Shown piece after piece: positions 7,131-10,689 of a stretch of 10,689 nucleotides of DNA. Origin of the DNA: Planctomycetaceae bacterium. GTDB lineage: Bacteria > Planctomycetota > Planctomycetia > Pirellulales > UBA1268. The position numbers and the translations under genes are program-made. Positions within the stretch are counted from its first letter, which is position 1, and each line of letters starts with the position of its first letter. The stretch spans positions 1 through 10,689 of the forward strand of contig DNLZ01000180.1 of assembly GCA_003488325.1 (NCBI GenBank), in the 5' to 3' direction. The notes beneath the pieces were generated by a model. It searched no databases. It was not told the DNA's origin and was given only the letters and a program-made list of their open reading frames with translations.

Positions 7131-7148
7131 GTATCCTGTCGGAGGGAG
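7131..7148 (+). promoter_or_regulatory. Possible -10 element and Shine-Dalgarno of the PSCyt1/DUF1549 gene
   Basis: GTATCCTG at 7131-7138 contains TATCCT, one mismatch from... a TATACT-like -10, with only a weak TTTCGG 17 bp upstream. It is followed by GGAGGGAG at 7141-7148. The Shine-Dalgarno spacing fits ATG 7156 (about 7-10 nt) and is too short for the in-frame GTG at 7150, so it decides the start. The rest of the 100-bp spacer from 7056 shows no hairpin followed by a T-run. Confidence 0.35.
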
Positions 7149-7155
7149 TGTGCCG

Positions 7156-9537
7156 ATGGGCTCGTCATCGTTTCGCCGACGCTGCCGCCTGCAGCAGGTC
7201 GTCGTCCTGGCGGGATGGGGGGCGATCGTGCTCGCGACCCCCGACGTGTCCGCTGCCGATGGTGTCGATTCGGCCGCCATCGAACACTTCGAGCGGAGGA
7301 TTCGCCCTCTGCTGCACCGGCACTGCTACGAGTGCCACTCGGGAGACGCGAAGGTCGTCCAGGGCGGCCTGCGGCTCGACCGTCGCGACCTCCTGCTCGC
7401 CGGAGGAGACAGCGGGCCCGCCGTGATACCGGGCCATCCCAGGGAAAGCCTCTTGGTGGCGTCCCTCAGGCACGCGGGCGACGGCCTCGACATGCCGCCC
7501 CGAGGCCGACTGCCGCAGGCCGACATCGATCTCGTCGTCGACTGGGTCGCGCGGGGGGCTCCGATGCCCGCCGACGGAGCGGCCGACGCGGCCAGCACGC
7601 CTCCCGACATCGAATCGAGCAGGGGATTCTGGTCGTTCCTGCCCCTCGCGTCCCCGCCGGTGCCACAGATCGACGATCGATGGGTCACGAATCCCATCGA
7701 TGCATTCGTGCTCGCCGCGCTGCGCGAACGGGATCTCGCCCCGGCGCCGGAGGCCGATCGAGGCACGCTCCTGCGACGGCTGTCGTTCGACCTCGTCGGC
7801 CTCCCGCCCACGCCGGAGGAGATCGAGGCCTTCGTGTCCGATCCATCCCCGCGGGCATTCGACGCCGCCGTCGAGCGTCTGCTGGCGTCGCCCCACTTCG
7901 GGGAGCGGCAGGCCCGCATGTGGCTCGATCTCGCGCGCTATGCCGACACCACCGAGTCGTGGCTCGGCAGCACCGCCGGTGCGTGGCATTACCGCGACTG
8001 GGTCGTGCGGGCATTCAACGACGACATGCCCTACGACCAGTTCGTGCGACGCCAGCTCGCCACCGATCACCTCGCGGAGACCGGCCCCGGAGATCGTGCC
8101 GCCCTCGGGTTTCTCGGTCTGGCACCGACCTATTTCAAGGAACTGCAGCTGCCGCCGGACATCATCAAGGTCATCGTCGCGGACGAGTGGGAGGAGCGGG
8201 TCGACGCGGTGGGGCGGACGTTCCTCGGGCTCTCGCTCGCCTGTGCGCGGTGCCACGACCACAAGTTCGATCCGGTGACCCAGGAGGACTACTACGGGCT
8301 TGCGGGCGTCTTCGCGAGCACCCGCATGATCGACCGACCGATGATTCCCGACGAGGACTACGCGCCGGTCGCCGCCGCGAAGGCGGAGGTGGCCGCGCTC
8401 GAGGCGTCGTTGAAGAAGGCGCGCCAGGAGAAGCCCGCTCCTGCCGAGAGCATCCAGGCGCTCGAGGCGAAGATCGCCGCCATCAGGACGTCGACCCCGC
8501 TGTACGACACGCCACTGGTGGGAGCGGTCGTCGACGAGGCCCTCGATGTGGTTCTCGCCGGTGACGACCCGCAGTCGGGCACGAAGCTCGCCTGGCGGCC
8601 CGGCGCGCAGGACCTGCCCGTGCATGTTCGCGGCAATCCGAATCGGCCCGGCCGCGTCGTGCCCCGGCGATTCCTCGCGGTCCTGTCACGCGGCACGCCG
8701 CGTCCGCTGTCCACCGGCAGCGGACGGGCGGAGCTCGCCGCCGCGATCGTCGACGAGGCCGCGCCCCTGGCGGCGCGCGTGATCGTCAATCGAGTCTGGC
8801 TCGGCCACTTCGGTCGCGGCCTCGTCGAGACGCCGAGCAACTTCGGTCTCCTGGGAGCGCCGCCGTCTCATCCAGCGCTGCTCGAGCACCTCGCGGCAGG
8901 TTTCGTGGAGCACGGCTGGTCGCTCAAGTGGCTGCACCGGCAGATCGTCGCCTCCTCCACGTGGCGGCAGTCGAGCCGCTTCGATCCTGCCGACGCCCGC
9001 ATCGATCCGGACAACCGGCTTCTCTGGCGCATGAATCGTCGTCGGCTCGAGATCGAGCCATGGCGTGACGCCATGCTCGCCGTCACCGGCGAGATCGATC
9101 TCGCGGTCGGAGGCCCCTCGTGCGCCGCCGACGACCCGGCCAACCTGCGCCGCACGATCTACACCACCGTGCACCGCCGCGAGCCGGCGAAGATGCTCCT
9201 GCTGCACGACTTTCCAGACCCGGGGCTTCACGCGGAGCGCAGGCTCGAGACCACGACACCGCTGCAGGGACTTTTCACGCTCAACAGTCCGTTCCTCGCG
9301 GCCCGCGCCACGGCCCTGGCCGCACGACTCGTACGCGAGGCGCCGGACGGCGGCGCCGCTCGCCTCCACCGCGCCCACCGCCTGGTCTTCGGTCGGCCCG
9401 CACGGGATGACGAGCTCTTCACTGCGGCCGAGTTTCTGACGGCGGCGCGGCTCGACGGCGGCGACGCCGCGGCCGATCCGTGGGTCGCGTATGCCCACGC
9501 CCTCCTGGGAAGCAACGAGTTTCTGTTCGTGGACTGA
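7156..9537 (+). CDS. Planctomycete secreted cytochrome-c protein with PSCyt1, DUF1549 and DUF1553 domains
   Basis: A 793-residue exported protein. Residues 1-33 form a signal peptide (FRRRCR, then hydrophobic VVVLAGWGAIVLA, cleavage after DVSA). PSCyt1 spans about 38-136: heme motif CYECH (C57, C60, H61) and a likely axial Met in GLDMPP (M113). DUF1549/PSCyt2 spans about 181-390, with NPIDAFVL, WLDLARYADT and a second CxxCH in CARCHDHKFDP (C363-H367). An Ala/Lys/Glu-rich, probably coiled-coil stretch lies near 406-446. DUF1553/PSD1 covers about 535-793 (RVIVNRVWLGHFGRGLV, TPSNFG, WRMNRRRLE). These families are abundant in planctomycetes. Their biochemical role is not settled; cell-envelope redox or polysaccharide-related functions have been proposed. 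The protein is compact because it lacks the long inserts between DUF1549 and DUF1553 found in many relatives. The stop codon lies inside the Shine-Dalgarno of the DUF1501 gene, so the two form an operon. Confidence 0.93.
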   Translation: MGSSSFRRRCRLQQVVVLAGWGAIVLATPDVSAADGVDSAAIEHFERRIRPLLHRHCYECHSGDAKVVQGGLRLDRRDLLLAGGDSGPAVIPGHPRESLLVASLRHAGDGLDMPPRGRLPQADIDLVVDWVARGAPMPADGAADAASTPPDIESSRGFWSFLPLASPPVPQIDDRWVTNPIDAFVLAALRERDLAPAPEADRGTLLRRLSFDLVGLPPTPEEIEAFVSDPSPRAFDAAVERLLASPHFGERQARMWLDLARYADTTESWLGSTAGAWHYRDWVVRAFNDDMPYDQFVRRQLATDHLAETGPGDRAALGFLGLAPTYFKELQLPPDIIKVIVADEWEERVDAVGRTFLGLSLACARCHDHKFDPVTQEDYYGLAGVFASTRMIDRPMIPDEDYAPVAAAKAEVAALEASLKKARQEKPAPAESIQALEAKIAAIRTSTPLYDTPLVGAVVDEALDVVLAGDDPQSGTKLAWRPGAQDLPVHVRGNPNRPGRVVPRRFLAVLSRGTPRPLSTGSGRAELAAAIVDEAAPLAARVIVNRVWLGHFGRGLVETPSNFGLLGAPPSHPALLEHLAAGFVEHGWSLKWLHRQIVASSTWRQSSRFDPADARIDPDNRLLWRMNRRRLEIEPWRDAMLAVTGEIDLAVGGPSCAADDPANLRRTIYTTVHRREPAKMLLLHDFPDPGLHAERRLETTTPLQGLFTLNSPFLAARATALAARLVREAPDGGAARLHRAHRLVFGRPARDDELFTAAEFLTAARLDGGDAAADPWVAYAHALLGSNEFLFVD

Positions 9538-9541
9538 GGAG
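9535..9541 (+). promoter_or_regulatory. Shine-Dalgarno of the DUF1501 gene overlapping the previous stop
   Basis: GAGGAG within TGAGGAG starts in the stop codon of the upstream gene and lies six bases before ATG 9548. This fixes the DUF1501 start and points to translational coupling of the pair. Confidence 0.7.
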
Positions 9542-9547
9542 TTCGCC

Positions 9548-10689
9548 ATGACGCCGTTCCCGACCACACCCGAGGCCCGCACCGGCGAACCATGTGCCGT
9601 GCCACGGCGGCTGCTGCTCGAGTCGCTCGGTGGTGGGTTGGGCATGCTGGCAGCGGCGCAGGCGCTCGCCGCCGATGCGTCGGCCGCGCGGCCCGGCGGT
9701 GCGGCCCCCGGCCCCCACTTCGTCCCGCGTGCCCGCCGCGTGATCCACCTGTTCATGAACGGGGGGCCGTTTCAGGCCGACCTTTTCGACCCGAAACCGG
9801 CCCTGGCGACCTACGCCGGACAGCGTCCGGAGGGGGCGAATCTGCGGACCGAACGCAAGACCGGCGGCCTCATGCCCTCGGCTGCGTCGTTCGCACCGCG
9901 CGGCGAGAGCGGCGTGCCGGTGAGCGACCTCCTGCCGCACCTCGCGGAGCATGTCGATCGGATCTGCGTCCTGCGGTCGATGCACGCCGACAACCCGAAC
10001 CACGGCCCGGCGCTCTTCCAGATGAACAATGGCACGATCCTGCCGACCCGCCCGAGCATGGGATCGTGGATGCTCTACGGTCTCGGCTCCGCCAACGACA
10101 ACCTCCCGGGCTACGTCGTGCTCTGCCCCGGCCGGCCCGTGCGCTTCGCCGAACTCTGGACAAACTCGTTCCTGCCCGCGGCCTACCAGGGCACCTACGT
10201 CAACCACTCGCAGCTCGATGGAGACGGTCTGATTCCCTACCTCGGCGCGCCGGCCGGCTCCCGTCACGCGCAGCGCAAAATGCTCGACCTGCTCCAGCGG
10301 ATGAACGCCGCGCATCGCGACGCCCGCGGTCCCGACGACGCGCTCGACGGCCGCATCGCCTCGCTCGAGACGGCCTTCCGGATGCAGACGGACGCCCGCG
10401 AGGCCTTCGACCTGTCGGGGGAAACGGCCGGCACCCGCGCGGCCTACGGCGAGGGGCCTTACGCCACCGGCTGCCTGCTCGCGCGCCGGCTCGTCGAGCG
10501 GGGCGTGCGGTTCGTGCAGGTGTACTACGGCAACGGTCAGCCGTGGGACACGCACTCCAAGCACAACGAGCAGGTCGGCACGCTCTGCCGTGCGATCGAT
10601 CGTCCGACGGCGGCTCTGCTCGCCGACCTGCACGCCCGCGGCCTGCTCGAGGACACGCTCGTGATCTGGGGGGGCGAGTTCGGCCGCAC
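9548..10689 (+). CDS. DUF1501 family protein, Tat-exported, alkaline-phosphatase-superfamily fold (3' end outside window)
   Basis: The frame is open for 380 codons from ATG 9548 to the right edge, so the C-terminus is missing. The N-terminus has a twin-arginine signal: PRRLLLESLGGG at 19-30, then a hydrophobic run to about residue 42 with an ADASA-type cleavage region. DUF1501 landmarks are IHLFMNGGPFQADLFDPKP (66-84), CVLRSMHADNPNHGPA (140-155), PSMGSWMLYGLG (169-180), WDTHSKHN (333-340) and VIWGGEFGR (372-380), where the window ends. DUF1501 belongs with the alkaline phosphatase/sulfatase superfamily; the Asp/His and Glu of the last two motifs are likely metal ligands. True activity is not established. 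In planctomycetes these genes usually sit directly behind a PSCyt1/DUF1549/DUF1553 gene, as here with a 10-base gap, which suggests the two proteins act together in the periplasm. Confidence 0.93.
   Translation, partial: MTPFPTTPEARTGEPCAVPRRLLLESLGGGLGMLAAAQALAADASAARPGGAAPGPHFVPRARRVIHLFMNGGPFQADLFDPKPALATYAGQRPEGANLRTERKTGGLMPSAASFAPRGESGVPVSDLLPHLAEHVDRICVLRSMHADNPNHGPALFQMNNGTILPTRPSMGSWMLYGLGSANDNLPGYVVLCPGRPVRFAELWTNSFLPAAYQGTYVNHSQLDGDGLIPYLGAPAGSRHAQRKMLDLLQRMNAAHRDARGPDDALDGRIASLETAFRMQTDAREAFDLSGETAGTRAAYGEGPYATGCLLARRLVERGVRFVQVYYGNGQPWDTHSKHNEQVGTLCRAIDRPTAALLADLHARGLLEDTLVIWGGEFGR

Noticed and set aside
7165..8625. 486-codon minus-strand frame
   Set aside because: It is antisense to the PSCyt1/DUF1549 gene, with no domain and shadow-like composition.
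9419..10633. 404-codon minus-strand frame
   Set aside because: It is antisense to the DUF1501 gene, whose landmark motifs are all present on the plus strand.
1..10689. CRISPR array, tRNA/rRNA, insertion sequence or phage remnants
   Set aside because: No regularly spaced repeats, tRNA-like folds, transposase motifs or terminal inverted repeats were seen on reading; the window is filled by ordinary coding sequence.

Overview
The window is GC-rich DNA, about two thirds G+C by eye. It almost certainly comes from a planctomycete. The right-hand third carries the gene pair typical of that phylum: a secreted cytochrome-c/DUF1549/DUF1553 protein (PSCyt1-PSCyt2-PSD1) followed by a twin-arginine DUF1501 protein. 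Six protein genes fill nearly all of the window. Three are on the minus strand (1-4912) and three on the plus strand (5026-10689). The genes at both ends are cut by the window edge.

Minus strand, read right to left from the divergent region at about 4913-5025: (i) a DUF5690-type multi-spanning membrane protein related to MFS transporters; (ii) a zinc-dependent medium-chain alcohol dehydrogenase of the phosphonate-associated (HpnZ-like) type, whose ATG overlaps the previous stop as ATGA; (iii) after 87 bp, a large exported protein in which an HtrA/trypsin-like protease with an intact His-Asp-Ser triad is fused to a concanavalin-like beta-sandwich and a SirB1-type transglutaminase-like domain. 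No PDZ domain is visible in it.

Plus strand: (iv) a FAD-dependent oxidoreductase of the TIGR03364 (HpnW-like) family; (v) phosphonoacetaldehyde hydrolase PhnX, again joined by an ATGA overlap; (vi) the PSCyt1/DUF1549/DUF1553 protein; (vii) the DUF1501 protein, which runs off the right edge.

Genes (i), (ii), (iv) and (v) read as a divergent 2-aminoethylphosphonate (or N-alkyl-AEP) catabolic module. In this model the DUF5690 protein moves the substrate or a product across the membrane. The FAD enzyme oxidises the aminophosphonate to phosphonoacetaldehyde. PhnX splits that to acetaldehyde and phosphate. The dehydrogenase handles an aldehyde or alcohol intermediate. No PhnW transaminase, C-P lyase or regulator gene lies in the window. 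A perfect 14-bp palindrome sits in the divergent region and could be an operator. The PSCyt1/DUF1501 pair looks like a separate transcription unit with its own Shine-Dalgarno sequence and a possible -10 element. No tRNA, rRNA, CRISPR array, insertion sequence or integration site was seen.
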